Source of the DNA: Mycobacterium sp. 852002-51163_SCH5372311
GTDB lineage: Bacteria > Actinomycetota > Actinomycetes > Mycobacteriales > Mycobacteriaceae
NCBI RefSeq assembly: GCF_001667115.1
Contig: NZ_LZIJ01000006.1
Coordinates: 1 to 64,000, forward strand
Direction of reading: 5' to 3'
Length of the DNA stretch: 64,000 nucleotides
The notes beneath the pieces were generated by a model, which worked only from the letters and a program-made list of their open reading frames with translations, made no database searches and was not told the origin of the DNA. Both the position numbers and the translations under genes were made by a program. Positions within the stretch are counted from its first letter, which is position 1. Each line of letters begins with the position of its first letter. Below, piece by piece: positions 9,769 through 23,100 of this stretch.

Positions 9769-10547
9769 CTCGGCGGGGCGTTGCAGATCGTGAGACCCAC
9801 GCCCTCGCGCTGCAGCACCTGAACGCCCGCGATCGTGAGGGTGCAGGTGACGTTGTGGCCGATGTTGATGATCGTCAGGATCGGCGGGTGCAGGGACGAC
9901 TTGGTCAGGCTGACCTCTTTGCTCCACGGCAGCGCGACATTGAACTCGGTTTGCATCACATCGCCGGTGTCCATGTAGCTGATGCTGATCGCCCGGCCGT
10001 CGCCGGCGACGTTGTAGACAACGCTCTGCACGACGGCTGGCCCGGTTGTCTCAGTCGGCGCCGCCGTGGGCGGGGGCAGAGGCCGGGGGTGACGTGAGGT
10101 CGACGGTGCTGTCGACCGGGACGGCGTAGTCGAGCTCGACTCGGGCATGGCGGGCAACGGCGGGACGGCGGTCTGGGTTTTGACCGCGTCATTGGCCAAG
10201 AACAGTGCGATGACCAGGCCGACAACCAGCATCACCGACGCGCCTGCCAAGAACCACAACCAACGCGGTGATTTCGGTCCTTCCGGCAGCGGGGCTGCCA
10301 GGTCTTGCCGAGGCAGTTCTCCGGACAGCGCCTGCTCCTGTTGCCAGTACGCGGGCAGCTCCAGGGTCGGGTTGGCCTCGGTGTGGGTCGGTGCCCATTG
10401 GGCAGCCGATCCGGCGTAGGTCTGCGCATACGGCGCCTGGTCGGCGTACGCAGGGTCGACATAGGGCTGATCCTGGGGATCGCTCGCGTCAGACCCCTCT
10501 TGAGGGGCACTCAACCACTCGGGACGACGTGGATCGGTCATGCCCAC
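9765..10547 (-). CDS. Proline-rich membrane-anchored protein (Rv2507-like)
   Basis: This is a 260-residue protein. It has a cytosolic N-terminus rich in Pro, Gln and Tyr (residues 1-90), one membrane helix (WLWFLAGASVMLVVGLVIALFLA, about 93-115), a Pro/Thr/Ser-rich extracytoplasmic linker (about 120-170) and a globular domain of about 90 residues. The last domain resembles the MmpS-like fold (VVYNVAGDGRAISISYMDTGDVMQTEFNVALPW). In M. tuberculosis the equivalent Rv2507 sits between the same neighbours. Function is unknown. The architecture suggests a cell-envelope accessory protein. Confidence 0.8.
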   Translation of the reverse strand: MGMTDPRRPEWLSAPQEGSDASDPQDQPYVDPAYADQAPYAQTYAGSAAQWAPTHTEANPTLELPAYWQQEQALSGELPRQDLAAPLPEGPKSPRWLWFLAGASVMLVVGLVIALFLANDAVKTQTAVPPLPAMPESSSTTPSRSTAPSTSRHPRPLPPPTAAPTETTGPAVVQSVVYNVAGDGRAISISYMDTGDVMQTEFNVALPWSKEVSLTKSSLHPPILTIINIGHNVTCTLTIAGVQVLQREGVGLTICNAPPS

Positions 10548-10616
10548 CTCATGGATTGCAGGGTACCTGGGACCGGCGGTTTGGCGAGTTCGCGCAGGTA
10601 CGCCGTCTCAGACCAA

Positions 10617-11270
10617 TCAGCTGACCCGCTGGTCGCGGGCCGATAGCGCCGCAACCGTCATCGCCCGCATGACGGCGCGCGAACGCAGCGCGCCCACCGG
10701 CTTGGCATCAGCCGATTTCATGCTGTGCGGCGTCGAATTCAGCAGTCCGAAGGCAGCGTGCGCCATCAGCCGGGCATCGGCTTCGGCCAATTCGGGATTC
10801 AATTCGCGCAGCACGCCGACCCAGATCTCCACGTATTGCCGCTGAGCTTTGCGCACCTGCCGCTGCGCCGCCGCAGGCAGGTGGGCAAGGTCTCGGTCCT
10901 GAATCCGGATCAGGTTCGGTTCGCCCAGCGCGAAGTCCAGATGAAAATCGATCAGGCCGTCCAGTGCGGCGGAGGCGTCGCGATGACGGTCCGTTACCTC
11001 TCGCGCTCCGGCGAGTAGCCGTGCGCTAATTCCGACAAGCAACTCGACCAGCAGTGATTCCTTGTTGGGGAAATGCCGATAGATGGCTGGACCGCTGACC
11101 CCGGCCGCGGCGCCGATGTCTTCCAGCCGCACGGCCAGGAAGCCGCGTTCGGCGAATAGCCGTTCGGCGGCCGACAGCAGCTGCAAGCGTCGGTCAGACT
11201 TCAACTGGCTGCGCCGGTTCGGCGCTTCGGTGGGGCCCCGCCGCCCTTCCGAAGCGGACGCTGTCACCAC
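10617..11270 (-). CDS. bkaR: TetR-family repressor BkaR of branched-chain keto-acid catabolism
   Basis: This is a 217-residue regulator. An N-terminal helix-turn-helix occupies about residues 25-75 (LLSAAERLFAERGFLAVRL, then GVSGPAIYRHFPNKESLL), and the rest is the ligand-binding domain. It is the positional equivalent of Rv2506, reported as BkaR, repressor of the downstream degradative operon. It is divergent from fadD35. Two 18-bp inverted repeats lie in the shared promoter region and a third lies before scoA, consistent with autoregulation and control of both transcription units. The inducer is presumably an acyl-CoA or keto acid of the pathway (inference). Confidence 0.9.
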   Translation of the reverse strand: MVTASASEGRRGPTEAPNRRSQLKSDRRLQLLSAAERLFAERGFLAVRLEDIGAAAGVSGPAIYRHFPNKESLLVELLVGISARLLAGAREVTDRHRDASAALDGLIDFHLDFALGEPNLIRIQDRDLAHLPAAAQRQVRKAQRQYVEIWVGVLRELNPELAEADARLMAHAAFGLLNSTPHSMKSADAKPVGALRSRAVMRAMTVAALSARDQRVS

Positions 11271-11301
11271 GGACCTCCGTCTAACTCGTCCTGGACACTT
11301 C

Positions 11302-11319
11302 GGTTAATCGTCACTAACG
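11302..11319. promoter_or_regulatory. Probable BkaR operator 1
   Basis: The inverted repeat GGTTAATCGTCACTAACG shares the GTTA...TAAC arms with the two other sites. It lies in the bkaR-fadD35 divergent promoter, centred 25 bp from operator 2. Confidence 0.65.
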
Positions 11320-11326
11320 TAGCACG

Positions 11327-11344
11327 AGTTACGTGCAATTAACT
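11327..11344. promoter_or_regulatory. Probable BkaR operator 2
   Basis: AGTTACGTGCAATTAACT has 5-bp outer arms (AGTTA/TAACT) and matches the scoA-promoter site at both ends (AGTTA and ATTAACT). It is 34 bp upstream of the fadD35 start. Confidence 0.7.
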
Positions 11345-11377
11345 CAATTCGCACGGTAAGCGCCAGGCGGAGGAACC

Positions 11378-13015
11378 GTGGCAACGCCATCACCTCAAGA
11401 GCCGCTGTCCTATGACCGGGGACCGAGCCAGCCTCCGCTGCTCGAGACCACAATCGGCGCCAACTTCGCTGCCGCCGGCGCGGAATACCCGGACCGGGAC
11501 GCGCTGGTCGACGTCTGGGCAGGCCGCCGGTGGACCTATGCCGAACTGCTCGCTGCTGTGCGCCGACTCGCGACGGGCCTATTGCGGGCAGGGATCGGAA
11601 CCGGTGATCGGGTCGGCATCTGGGCGCCGAACCGGTGGGAATGGGTGCTGGTCCAGTACGCGACCGCCGAGATCGGCGCGATTCTGGTAACCATCAATCC
11701 CGCCTATCAAGCCCGAGAATTGGATTATGCGCTAAGGCAATCCGGGGTGGCGATGGTGATTGCCGCCCCGAGTTTCAAGACCACAGACTATGCGGCGATG
11801 CTGGCGGAGGTCGCTCCACGTTGCCCGGACCTGCGCGACGTGGTGCTGATGGAAAGCGATCGCTTTGCCGAACTGACCGCGACCGACGCGGACCCGGGGG
11901 CGCTGGCGAACATCGCAGCGACCCTGGACCCCCGCGATCCCATCAATATCCAATACACCTCTGGCACAACGGGATCCCCGAAAGGTGCTACGCTGAGCCA
12001 CCGCAACATCCTCAACAACGGCTACCTGGTGGGCGAGCTGCTCGAGTACACCGAGGCAGACCGGATATGTATCCCGGTGCCGTTCTATCACTGCTTCGGG
12101 ATGGTGATGGGCAATCTCGCGGCCACCAGCCACGGCGCCTGCATGGTGATTCCGGCTGCTGGCTTCGAGCCCGACGCAACCCTGCGCGCCGTGCAGGCCG
12201 AACGCTGCACGAGCCTCTACGGCGTGCCGACGATGTTCATCGCCGAGCTCGGCCTGCCCGACTTCGCCGACTACCAGCTCGACAGCTTGCGTACCGGAAT
12301 CATGGCCGGCTCGTCGTGCCCGGTCGAAGTGATGCGCAAGGTGGTGGACCGCATGCATATGGCGGGAATCTCGATCTGCTATGGCATGACCGAGACGTCG
12401 CCGGTGTCCACCCAGACGCGCACGGACGATCCGCTGGACCGGCGCGTCGCAACCGTCGGGCGGGTGGGTCCTCACCTGGAGATCAAGGTGATCGACCCGG
12501 GCAGCGGCAAGACCGTTCCGCGCGGGGTGGCGGGAGAATTCTGCACCCGAGGCTATTCGGTGATGGCCGGCTATTGGAACGAGCCTGAGAAGACGGCCGA
12601 GGTCATCGATGCCGACGGTTGGATGCACACCGGAGATCTGGCCGCGATGGACGAGCACGGCTACGTCGAGATCATGGGCCGGATCAAGGACATCGTGATC
12701 CGCGGCGGCGAAAACATCTCTCCGCGCGAGATCGAGGAATTTCTCTACACCCATCCCGACATCGTCGATGCCCAAGTCATCGGCGTGCCCGACGCGCGCT
12801 ACGGCGAGGAGCTGATGGCGGTGGTCAAGCTGCGCGACGGGGCGGACGGGCTGACCGTCGACGGCTTGCGCGACTTCTGCAGTGGCCAAATCGCGCACTT
12901 CAAAATCCCACGCTATTTCTGGATCGTCGACGAATTCCCGATGACCGTAACCGGCAAGATCCGCAAAGTGGAGATGCGCGAACGGGCAATCGAGTACCTG
13001 CGCGGACAGGACTGA
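11378..13015 (+). CDS. fadD35: Acyl-CoA synthetase (AMP-forming), FadD35
   Basis: This 545-residue ANL-superfamily ligase activates a carboxylic acid to its CoA thioester through an acyl-adenylate. The P-loop motif [15 protein letters not shown] is near residue 195, the A5-type motif is [10 protein letters not shown] near 335, the hinge motif is [20 protein letters not shown] near 420, and the C-terminal Lys is in TGKIRK near residue 528. The GTG start at 11378 follows GGCGGAGG by a good distance. It is the first gene after bkaR and carries BkaR-type operators. Rv2505c is the syntenic gene. A branched or short-chain substrate is inferred from context. Confidence 0.93.
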   Translation: MATPSPQEPLSYDRGPSQPPLLETTIGANFAAAGAEYPDRDALVDVWAGRRWTYAELLAAVRRLATGLLRAGIGTGDRVGIWAPNRWEWVLVQYATAEIGAILVTINPAYQARELDYALRQSGVAMVIAAPSFKTTDYAAMLAEVAPRCPDLRDVVLMESDRFAELTATDADPGALANIAATLDPRDPINIQYTSGTTGSPKGATLSHRNILNNGYLVGELLEYTEADRICIPVPFYHCFGMVMGNLAATSHGACMVIPAAGFEPDATLRAVQAERCTSLYGVPTMFIAELGLPDFADYQLDSLRTGIMAGSSCPVEVMRKVVDRMHMAGISICYGMTETSPVSTQTRTDDPLDRRVATVGRVGPHLEIKVIDPGSGKTVPRGVAGEFCTRGYSVMAGYWNEPEKTAEVIDADGWMHTGDLAAMDEHGYVEIMGRIKDIVIRGGENISPREIEEFLYTHPDIVDAQVIGVPDARYGEELMAVVKLRDGADGLTVDGLRDFCSGQIAHFKIPRYFWIVDEFPMTVTGKIRKVEMRERAIEYLRGQD

Positions 13016-13063
13016 ACATCAGCGTGGGCCCGGGGGTCTCTGGACGCACGGAGCGGGCAATGG

Positions 13064-13094
13064 TATTCTCAGCGCCAGTTAATGAAGATTAACT
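13064..13094 (+). promoter_or_regulatory. scoA-operon promoter with probable BkaR operator 3
   Basis: A -10-like TATTCT (13064-13069) is followed by the perfect inverted repeat AGTTAATGAAGATTAACT (13077-13094; 7-bp arms, 4-bp spacer). The operator sits over or just after the expected start of transcription, a position suited to repression. The scoA ATG is 21 bp further on, after a GGGAGG-rich ribosome site. Confidence 0.75.
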
Positions 13095-13115
13095 GAATCG
13101 GGAGGCTCGGAGGTA

Positions 13116-16187
<3,072 letters not shown>

Positions 16188-16191
16188 CGAG

Positions 16192-18174
16192 ATGTTCGAC
16201 ACCGTCTTAGTGGCCAATCGCGGCGAGATCGCGGTGCGGGTGATCCGTACCCTGCGCCGGCTGGGCATCCGGTCTGTTGCTGTCTACAGCGACCCAGACT
16301 GCGGGGCCCGTCACGTGCTCGAGGCGGACACTGCCGTCCGCTTGGGCCCCGCAGCGGCCCGCGAAAGCTACCTCAACATCGAGAAGGTGATCGGCGCCGC
16401 CACGCTTACTGGCGCTCAAGCCATCCACCCCGGCTACGGGTTCCTTTCCGAGAACGCTGATTTCGCCGCGGCCTGCGAACGGGCCGGCGTTGCCTTCCTG
16501 GGGCCGTCGGCGCGCGCGATCGAAGTGATGGGCGACAAGATCACCGCCAAAAATGCTGTCGCCGCCTTCGACGTTCCGGTGGTGCCCGGGGTGGCCAAGC
16601 CGGGACTGACCGACGACGAGCTCGTTGCCGCGGCCGACGAGGTCGGCTATCCGGTCCTGGTCAAGCCGTCCGCCGGCGGTGGCGGCAAGGGTATGCGGAT
16701 GGTCGAGAACCCGGCGCGGCTTCGTGAGGCGCTCGTCAGCGCACGGCGCGAGGCGGCGTCCTCATTCGGCGACGACACGTTGTTCCTGGAACGATTCGTG
16801 TTGCGGCCCAGGCATATCGAGGTGCAGGTGCTCGCCGACACGCATGGCAACGTGCTGCATCTCGGTGAACGTGAGTGCAGCCTGCAGCGCCGTCATCAGA
16901 AGGTCATCGAAGAAGCGCCCTCGCCGCTGCTCGACCCGCAGACCCGCGCGCGGATCGGGGCAGCGGCCTGCAACACCGCCCGCAGCGTCGACTACGTCGG
17001 CGCCGGCACGGTGGAGTTCATCGTGTCCGCCGAACGCCCCGACGAGTTCTTCTTCATGGAGATGAACACCCGTCTGCAGGTGGAACATCCGGTGACCGAG
17101 GCGGTCACCGGGCTTGACCTCGTCGAGTGGCAGCTGCGGGTAGCGGCCGGCGAGAAGCTGCCGTTCGCTCAGGACGACATTCGGCTGACCGGGCACGCGA
17201 TCGAGGCCCGGGTGTACGCCGAGGATCCCGGGCGGGGATTCCTGCCCACGGGAGGCCGGGTGCTGGACATATTCGAGCCGTCCGGTCCCGGAGTGCGAGT
17301 GGATTCTTCGCTCTTGGCCGCCACGGTGGTCGGCAGCGATTACGACCCCATGCTGAGCAAGGTGATCGCACACGGCGACGACCGCGAACAGGCCCTGCTG
17401 CGCCTGGACCACGCTCTCGCGCAGACGGCCGTCCTGGGCGTGCAGACCAACGTCGAGTTCCTGCGGTTTCTGCTCGATGACGACCGCGTACGAGCCGGCG
17501 ACCTGGACACCGCGCTGCTGGACGAGCGACTGGCCGACTTCACACCGCTGCCCGCGCCCGACGATGTGTTCGCCGCCGGCGGCCTGTATGTGCAATGGGT
17601 CCTGGCTCGTCGCGCCACGGACAGCCTGTGGGCTGCGCCGACCGGATGGCGGGCCGGCGCCGCTACCGCCGCGGTGCGCACCGCGATGCAAACCTCATTG
17701 CGTACCGAGACGGTGTCGGTGTGGGGGCTGCCCGAAACCGCGAAGGTTCAGGTAGGCGCCGGCGAGATCCTTTCCGCGAGTGTGCAAGTCGAGCACGGAA
17801 AACTGAGCGTGACACTGGACGGGATGCGACGTGAGTACCGATGGGCCGAGGCCGATCGGCACCTCTGGATCGCCGACGAACGGGGAACCTGGCATATCCG
17901 GGAGGCCGAGGAGCAGAAGATTCATCGGGCGGTGGGCGAGCGGGCCGCCGAGGTCGTCAGTCCGATGCCCGGCAGCGTGATCGCGGTGCAGGTCAGTTCG
18001 GGCGACGAGGTGGCAGAGGGCGACGTGGTGGTGGTCGTCGAGGCAATGAAGATGGAACATTCGCTCGCGGCGCCGGTTTCGGGGCGAGTGGAGATTTTGG
18101 TGTCCGTCGGGGATCAAGTGACGGTGGACCAGGTGCTGGCCCGGCTGATCCCGGATTCAACAGAAGAGGACTGA
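16192..18174 (+). CDS. accA1: Biotin-dependent acyl-CoA carboxylase alpha subunit AccA1 (BC-BCCP)
   Basis: This 660-residue protein has an N-terminal biotin carboxylase domain (about 1-450; [13 protein letters not shown] at residues 6-18, ATP-grasp glycine loop [14 protein letters not shown] near 158-171, catalytic [14 protein letters not shown] near 286-299) and a C-terminal biotinyl domain with the biotinylation motif EAMKMEH (Lys near residue 621). The 4-nt gap to accD1 and 6-nt gap to fadE19 indicate cotranscription. It supplies carboxybiotin to AccD1 for methylcrotonyl-CoA carboxylation. Confidence 0.94.
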   Translation: MFDTVLVANRGEIAVRVIRTLRRLGIRSVAVYSDPDCGARHVLEADTAVRLGPAAARESYLNIEKVIGAATLTGAQAIHPGYGFLSENADFAAACERAGVAFLGPSARAIEVMGDKITAKNAVAAFDVPVVPGVAKPGLTDDELVAAADEVGYPVLVKPSAGGGGKGMRMVENPARLREALVSARREAASSFGDDTLFLERFVLRPRHIEVQVLADTHGNVLHLGERECSLQRRHQKVIEEAPSPLLDPQTRARIGAAACNTARSVDYVGAGTVEFIVSAERPDEFFFMEMNTRLQVEHPVTEAVTGLDLVEWQLRVAAGEKLPFAQDDIRLTGHAIEARVYAEDPGRGFLPTGGRVLDIFEPSGPGVRVDSSLLAATVVGSDYDPMLSKVIAHGDDREQALLRLDHALAQTAVLGVQTNVEFLRFLLDDDRVRAGDLDTALLDERLADFTPLPAPDDVFAAGGLYVQWVLARRATDSLWAAPTGWRAGAATAAVRTAMQTSLRTETVSVWGLPETAKVQVGAGEILSASVQVEHGKLSVTLDGMRREYRWAEADRHLWIADERGTWHIREAEEQKIHRAVGERAAEVVSPMPGSVIAVQVSSGDEVAEGDVVVVVEAMKMEHSLAAPVSGRVEILVSVGDQVTVDQVLARLIPDSTEED

Positions 18175-18180
18175 AGGGAA

Positions 18181-19347
18181 ATGACGACGACGATCACGGC
18201 GGGGACGCTGCCCAAGGAGTACGAGGATCTTCGGGAGACGGTCGCCGATTTCGCACGTACCGTGGTCGCGCCGGTATCGGCCAAACACGATGAGGAGCAC
18301 AGCTTCCCGTACGAAGTCGTCGCGAAGATGGGTGAGATGGGCCTGTTCGGCCTGCCCTTCCCGGAAGACTACGGCGGCATGGGCGGCGACTACTTCGCAT
18401 TGGCGCTCGCGCTCGAAGAGCTTGGCAAGATCGACCAATCGGTGGCGATCACGCTGGAAGCCGCGGTAGGCCTGGGCGCAATGCCAATCTACCGGTTCGG
18501 GTCTGAGGAGCAGAAGCAGCAGTGGCTGCCGGATCTGGTCGCCGGCCGGGCGCTTGCCGGTTTCGGCCTCACCGAGCCTGGAGCGGGCTCGGATGCCGGC
18601 GGCACCCGAACCACCGCCCGTCTGGAGAACGGCGAGTGGATTGTCAACGGCAGCAAGCAATTCATCACCAACTCGGGCACCGACATCACGTCGCTGGTCA
18701 CCGTCACCGCCGTCACCGGCACCATCGGCGAGGGGAAGAAAGAGATCTCGGCGATCATCGTGCCCAACGGCACACCGGGATTCACCGTCGAACCGGTGTA
18801 CAGCAAGGTCGGCTGGAACGCGTCGGACACCCATCCGCTGTCCTTCGCCGACGCGCGGGTGCCGGAGGAAAATCTGCTGGGCCCCCGCGGTAGCGGATAC
18901 GCGAACTTCTTGTCCATTCTGGACGAGGGCCGCATCGCGATTGCGGCCCTGGCGACCGGGGCGGCGCAGGGCTGCGTCGACGAGAGCGTCAAGTACGCCA
19001 AGGAGCGCCAGTCGTTCGGCCAGCCGATCGGCTCCTATCAGGCGATCAGCTTCAAGATCGCGCGAATGGAGGCACGCGCGCATGTCGCCCGCACTGCTTA
19101 CTACGATGCAGCAGCGAAGATGTTGGCGGGCAAGGCATTCAAGAAGGAGGCCGCGATCGCGAAGATGATTTCCTCGGAGGCGGCGATGGACAACGCCCGC
19201 GACGCCACCCAGATACATGGCGGCTACGGCTTCATGAACGAGTACCCGGTGGCCCGCCATTACCGCGACAGCAAGATCCTCGAGATCGGTGAGGGCACCA
19301 CCGAGGTACAGCTGATGCTCATCGCACGGTCGCTGGGGCTGTCGTGA
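18181..19347 (+). CDS. fadE19: Acyl-CoA dehydrogenase FadE19 (isovaleryl-CoA type)
   Basis: This is a 388-residue FAD enzyme. [15 protein letters not shown] (about residues 127-141) is the FAD/substrate signature, and [20 protein letters not shown] (about 340-359) and [10 protein letters not shown] (about 365-374) are the C-terminal family signature. It oxidises an alpha,beta bond in an acyl-CoA and passes electrons to electron-transferring flavoprotein. Position between the methylcrotonyl-CoA carboxylase and the MaoC-like hydratase points to isovaleryl-CoA as substrate, in line with Rv2500c. The stop overlaps the next start. Confidence 0.93.
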   Translation: MTTTITAGTLPKEYEDLRETVADFARTVVAPVSAKHDEEHSFPYEVVAKMGEMGLFGLPFPEDYGGMGGDYFALALALEELGKIDQSVAITLEAAVGLGAMPIYRFGSEEQKQQWLPDLVAGRALAGFGLTEPGAGSDAGGTRTTARLENGEWIVNGSKQFITNSGTDITSLVTVTAVTGTIGEGKKEISAIIVPNGTPGFTVEPVYSKVGWNASDTHPLSFADARVPEENLLGPRGSGYANFLSILDEGRIAIAALATGAAQGCVDESVKYAKERQSFGQPIGSYQAISFKIARMEARAHVARTAYYDAAAKMLAGKAFKKEAAIAKMISSEAAMDNARDATQIHGGYGFMNEYPVARHYRDSKILEIGEGTTEVQLMLIARSLGLS

Positions 19348-19841
19348 CGGAAAACAAGTCAATTATCCAGCGGGGCTTGTGGTTTGAAGAGTTCGAAATC
19401 GGTACGACGTATCTGCACCGGCCCGGCCGCACGGTGACCGAGGCCGATAACGTGCTGTTCACCACGCTGACGATGAACACCCAGTCGCTGCACCTCGACG
19501 CCGCGTGGGCGGCCGAGCAGCCGGGCTTTCGCGGTGAGCGGCTGGTGAATTCGATGTTCACCCTCTCCACGCTGGTCGGGCTTTCGGTTGCACAGCTGAC
19601 CCTGGGCACCATCGTCGCCAACCTCGGCTTCTCCGAAGTCTCGTTTCCCAAACCGGTGTTCCACGGCGACACGCTGTACGCGGAGACGACGTGCAGCGGC
19701 AAGCGGGAATCGAAGAGCCGGCCCGGTGAAGGCATCGTCACGTTGGAGCACACGGGCCGCAATCAGCATGGCGAAGTGGTTGCCCGCGCGGTACGGACCA
19801 CGCTGGTGCAAAAGAGGCCGAGTGCGGGAGAGGCCCCATGA
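19344..19841 (+). CDS. MaoC-like hydratase (Rv2499c-like)
   Basis: This is a 165-residue single hot-dog domain protein of the MaoC dehydratase family. The [25 protein letters not shown] segment carries the family's catalytic Asp/His-type positions (Asn/His in this subfamily), and [22 protein letters not shown] follows. The start (GTG at 19344) overlaps the fadE19 stop and the 3' end overlaps citE. The operon position suggests hydration of 3-methylglutaconyl-CoA to HMG-CoA, the step between AccA1D1 and the CitE-type lyase. That substrate is inferred from context. Confidence 0.87.
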   Translation: MTENKSIIQRGLWFEEFEIGTTYLHRPGRTVTEADNVLFTTLTMNTQSLHLDAAWAAEQPGFRGERLVNSMFTLSTLVGLSVAQLTLGTIVANLGFSEVSFPKPVFHGDTLYAETTCSGKRESKSRPGEGIVTLEHTGRNQHGEVVARAVRTTLVQKRPSAGEAP

Positions 19842-20668
19842 ACCTGGGTGACTTGCGTGCCGCGGGTCCGGGTTGGCTGTTCTGCCCGGCCGACCGCCCC
19901 GAACGGTTCGCGAAGGCCGCCGCAGCCGCCGACGTCGTCATCCTCGACTTGGAGGACGGTGCGGCGCCCGCGGATAAAGCCGCCGCCCGCAAGGCATTGC
20001 GGGACACTCCGCTGGATCCTGAGCGCACCGTGGTGCGGATCAACGCGGCCGACAGCGGCGAGCAGGCCGATGATCTGGAGGCCCTGGCCGAGACCGCGTA
20101 CACCACGGTGATGCTGTCGAAGACCGAATCGGCGGCCCAGGTGGTGGCGCTTGCGCCGCGCCACGTCATTGCGCTGGTGGAAACCCCTCGCGGGGTGGTC
20201 TTCGCCACCGAGATCGCCGCGGCCGAGGGCACGGTGGGAATGATGTGGGGCGCCGAGGACTTGGTCGCCACCCTGGGCGGCAGCTCCAGCCGGCAAGCCG
20301 ACGGCTCCTACCGCGACGTTGCCCGCCATGCCCGGTCGACGGTCTTGCTCGCAGCGTCCGGATTCGGCCGGATCGCGCTGGACGCCGTGCATTTGGACAT
20401 CCAGGACATCGAGGGTTTGCGCGCCGAGGCCGACGACGCCGTGGCGGTCGGCTTCGACGCGACGGTGTGTATTCACCCGAGTCAGATCCAGGTGGTGCGC
20501 GAAGCGTACCGGCCCAGCGACGAGAAGCTCGATTGGGCGCGGCGGGTTTTGGCGGCCGCGAAGACCGAGCGCGGGGTGTTCGCGTTCGAAGGGCGGATGG
20601 TCGACTCTCCGGTGCTCAAGCACGCCGAAACGATGCTGCGGCGGGCGGGTGAACCGGCGTCGGGCTGA
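19838..20668 (+). CDS. citE: CitE-like beta-hydroxyacyl-CoA lyase (Rv2498c-like)
   Basis: This 276-residue TIM-barrel lyase belongs to the HpcH/HpaI-citrate lyase beta family. The Mg/CoA-binding segments are [34 protein letters not shown], the conserved Glu in [11 protein letters not shown], and [12 protein letters not shown]. It stands alone, without citrate lyase CitD or CitF, as in M. tuberculosis, where Rv2498c was shown to cleave HMG-CoA and citramalyl-CoA, linking leucine catabolism with itaconate breakdown. It is the last gene of the BkaR-controlled set, followed by 290 bp without a gene. Confidence 0.92.
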   Translation: MNLGDLRAAGPGWLFCPADRPERFAKAAAAADVVILDLEDGAAPADKAAARKALRDTPLDPERTVVRINAADSGEQADDLEALAETAYTTVMLSKTESAAQVVALAPRHVIALVETPRGVVFATEIAAAEGTVGMMWGAEDLVATLGGSSSRQADGSYRDVARHARSTVLLAASGFGRIALDAVHLDIQDIEGLRAEADDAVAVGFDATVCIHPSQIQVVREAYRPSDEKLDWARRVLAAAKTERGVFAFEGRMVDSPVLKHAETMLRRAGEPASG

Positions 20669-20958
20669 AGGTTGCTAGCCGACCCGCGTTCAGCGGGCCG
20701 ACAGCGCTGCCGGGGCCAACCGACCCGGTTGGTCGGATTGGTTGCGAGACGATTGCGGCGCTTCCGCTGTTCCCCCCGCTGTCTTGCGATTTGGAGCATA
20801 ATGGAAAGAGCGCGCGTGTTGCGGTGAGCCGAGCGGTCAAGGACTGATCATCTGGGCGACGGCCGACTCCGGCTCGCGGCAGCTCGCGATCCGGAATTTT
20901 GCTAGGTCTTGGTCACGACCCGCCGCAGCACCCGCGCCGAAGCGAAAGATTGGGCAGT

Positions 20959-22050
20959 ATGGCCGGAAATTCGCAGATGCCCGCGACGGTCGACCTCGAG
21001 CCGGTGCAACTCGTGGCCCCGGACGGGACGCCGACTGCCAAATGCCATTACAGCCGCGACCTTCCCGCAGAGACACTGTGCTGGCTCTACGAGATGATGG
21101 TGGTCACCCGCGAGCTCGATACCGAGTTCATCAGCCTGCAGCGTCAGGGGGAGCTGGCGCTGTACGCGCCATGCCGCGGTCAAGAAGCCGCCCAGGTCGG
21201 CGCTGCGGCGTGCCTGCGCAAGACCGACTGGCTGTTTCCGCAGTACCGCGAACTTGGTGTCTACCTCGTGCGCGGTATCCCGCCCGGACATGTCGGGGCG
21301 GCCTGGCGCGGAACCTGGCACGGCGGGCTGGAATTCACCAAGAAATGCTGCGCTCCGATATCGGTTCCGGTCGGCACCCACGCTTTGCATGCCGTCGGCG
21401 CGGCGATGGCAGCCCAGCGCCTAAGTGAAGACTCGGTCACCGTCGCCTTTATCGGCGACGGCGCCACCAGCGAGGGTGACGTGCACGAGGCGCTGAACTT
21501 CGCGGCGGTCTTCACCGCGCCGTGCGTGTTCTACGTGCAGAACAATCAGTGGGCGATCTCGGTCCCGGTATCCAGGCAGACGGCAGCACCGTCCATCGCG
21601 CACAAGGCTATTGGCTACGGGATGCCGGGTATCAGGGTCGACGGCAACGACGTGTTGGCGTGCTACGCCGTAATGGCGGAGGCCGCTGCCCGGGCCCGCG
21701 CAGGCCAGGGCCCGACGTTGATCGAAGCGGTCACCTACCGGCTCGGCCCGCACACCACCGCCGATGACCCACGGCGCTACCGAACCCAGCAGGAAGTGGA
21801 ACGTTGGGCCGCACTGGATCCGATTTCGCGGTACCGCACGTATTTGCAAGGCAGGGGATTGTGGTCGGACCGTGTTGAGGAACGAGTCGCGAACCGGTCG
21901 AAGAGAATGCGTACCGAACTGCGTGACGCTGTTTTCGGCGCACCGGATTTCGACGTCGACGACGTTTTCACCACCGTATACGCCGACATCACACCTGGGT
22001 TGCAAGCGCAGCGACAACAGTTGCGCGACGAACTGGCCCGGACCGATTGA
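20959..22050 (+). CDS. bkdA: Branched-chain alpha-keto acid dehydrogenase E1 alpha
   Basis: Start ATG at 20959 (MAGNSQMPATVDLEPVQLV) gives 363 residues. The thiamine-diphosphate motif GDGATSEGDVHEALNFAAVFTAPCVFYVQNN is at about residues 170-200, and the phosphorylation-loop-like segment with RLGPHTTADDPRRYR follows. With BkdB it decarboxylates branched 2-oxo acids made from Leu, Ile and Val, feeding isovaleryl-CoA into the preceding operon. A CATAAT hexamer near 20798 in the 290-bp upstream gap could be a promoter. No BkaR-type palindrome was seen there. Confidence 0.93.
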   Translation: MAGNSQMPATVDLEPVQLVAPDGTPTAKCHYSRDLPAETLCWLYEMMVVTRELDTEFISLQRQGELALYAPCRGQEAAQVGAAACLRKTDWLFPQYRELGVYLVRGIPPGHVGAAWRGTWHGGLEFTKKCCAPISVPVGTHALHAVGAAMAAQRLSEDSVTVAFIGDGATSEGDVHEALNFAAVFTAPCVFYVQNNQWAISVPVSRQTAAPSIAHKAIGYGMPGIRVDGNDVLACYAVMAEAAARARAGQGPTLIEAVTYRLGPHTTADDPRRYRTQQEVERWAALDPISRYRTYLQGRGLWSDRVEERVANRSKRMRTELRDAVFGAPDFDVDDVFTTVYADITPGLQAQRQQLRDELARTD

Positions 22051-22059
22051 GGAGGAGCG

Positions 22060-23100
22060 ATGACCCAACTCGCCGATCCGCCGGCCCGGCCGGACGAAAA
22101 CCCTTCGGTGGCACTCGGCGCGCAGCCGCTGACCATGGTGCAGGCGCTCAACCGCGGCCTGCATGACGCCATGGCAGCCGACGACCGGGTCCTGGTGTTC
22201 GGCGAGGACGTCTCCGTCGACGGTGGAGTGTTCCGCGTGACCGAGGGCCTGGCCGAAACATTCGGTGAGAAGCGCTGTTTCGACACGCCGCTGGCCGAGT
22301 CCGCCTTGATCGGGATCGCGGTAGGGCTGGCGCTTCGCGGTTTCGTGCCGGTGCCCGAGATCCAGTTCGACGGGTTTTCCTACCCCGCTTTCGATCAAGT
22401 GGTCAGTCATCTGGCGAAGTACCGCACCCGCACCCGCGGCGAGGTCAACATGCCGGTCACCGTCCGGATACCGTCGTTCGGTGGTATCGGTGCGGCCGAA
22501 CATCATTCGGATTCCACCGAGTCGTACTGGGCGCACACCGCCGGCCTCAAAGTGGTGGTCCCGTCGTGTCCGGCCGACGCCTACTGGCTGTTGCGATACG
22601 CGGTTGAGTGCCCGGACCCGGTGATGTACCTTGAACCCAAGCGTCGCTATCAGGGCCGCGGCATGGTCGACACCACCCGTCGTGAACCGCCGATCGGGCG
22701 GGCAGTGGTGCGTCGGCACGGCAACGACGTAACAGTGGTGACCTATGGCGCTCTGGTGAGCACCGCGTTGGCTACCGCGGAAGAAGCTGCACAGCAACGT
22801 GATTGGAGCCTGGAAGTCATCGATTTGCGGTCGCTGGTCCCGCTGGACTTCGACACCGTCGCCGCGTCGATCCATCGGACCGGGCGCTGCGTGGTGATGC
22901 ACGAGGGGCCGCGAAGCTTGGGCTACGGCGCCGGTCTGGCAGCGCGAATCCAGGAGGAGATGTTCTACGAGCTCGAGGCGCCGGTGTTGCGTGCCTGCGG
23001 TTTCGACACTCCTTACCCGCCGGCACGACTGGAACGGTTGTGGCTGCCGGGTCCCGACCGGCTGGTGGACTGCGTCCGGCGCGCATTGGAACAGCCGTGA
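22060..23100 (+). CDS. bkdB: Branched-chain alpha-keto acid dehydrogenase E1 beta
   Basis: This 346-residue beta subunit has the transketolase-type pyrimidine-binding domain first ([20 protein letters not shown], then [18 protein letters not shown]) and the C-terminal domain after residue 220 ([18 protein letters not shown]). The FPVPEIQF-like segment ([19 protein letters not shown]) is diagnostic of E1 beta. A GGAGGAG ribosome site precedes the ATG 9 nt after bkdA. The 3' end overlaps bkdC by GTGA. Confidence 0.94.
   Translation: MTQLADPPARPDENPSVALGAQPLTMVQALNRGLHDAMAADDRVLVFGEDVSVDGGVFRVTEGLAETFGEKRCFDTPLAESALIGIAVGLALRGFVPVPEIQFDGFSYPAFDQVVSHLAKYRTRTRGEVNMPVTVRIPSFGGIGAAEHHSDSTESYWAHTAGLKVVVPSCPADAYWLLRYAVECPDPVMYLEPKRRYQGRGMVDTTRREPPIGRAVVRRHGNDVTVVTYGALVSTALATAEEAAQQRDWSLEVIDLRSLVPLDFDTVAASIHRTGRCVVMHEGPRSLGYGAGLAARIQEEMFYELEAPVLRACGFDTPYPPARLERLWLPGPDRLVDCVRRALEQP

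Noticed and set aside
18157..19362. 401-codon minus-strand frame opposite fadE19
   Set aside because: Antisense shadow of a strongly conserved acyl-CoA dehydrogenase gene; no motif in its translation.
21421..22902. 493-codon minus-strand frame opposite bkdA/bkdB
   Set aside because: Antisense shadow of two E1 genes; composition dominated by His, Arg and Gly without domains.
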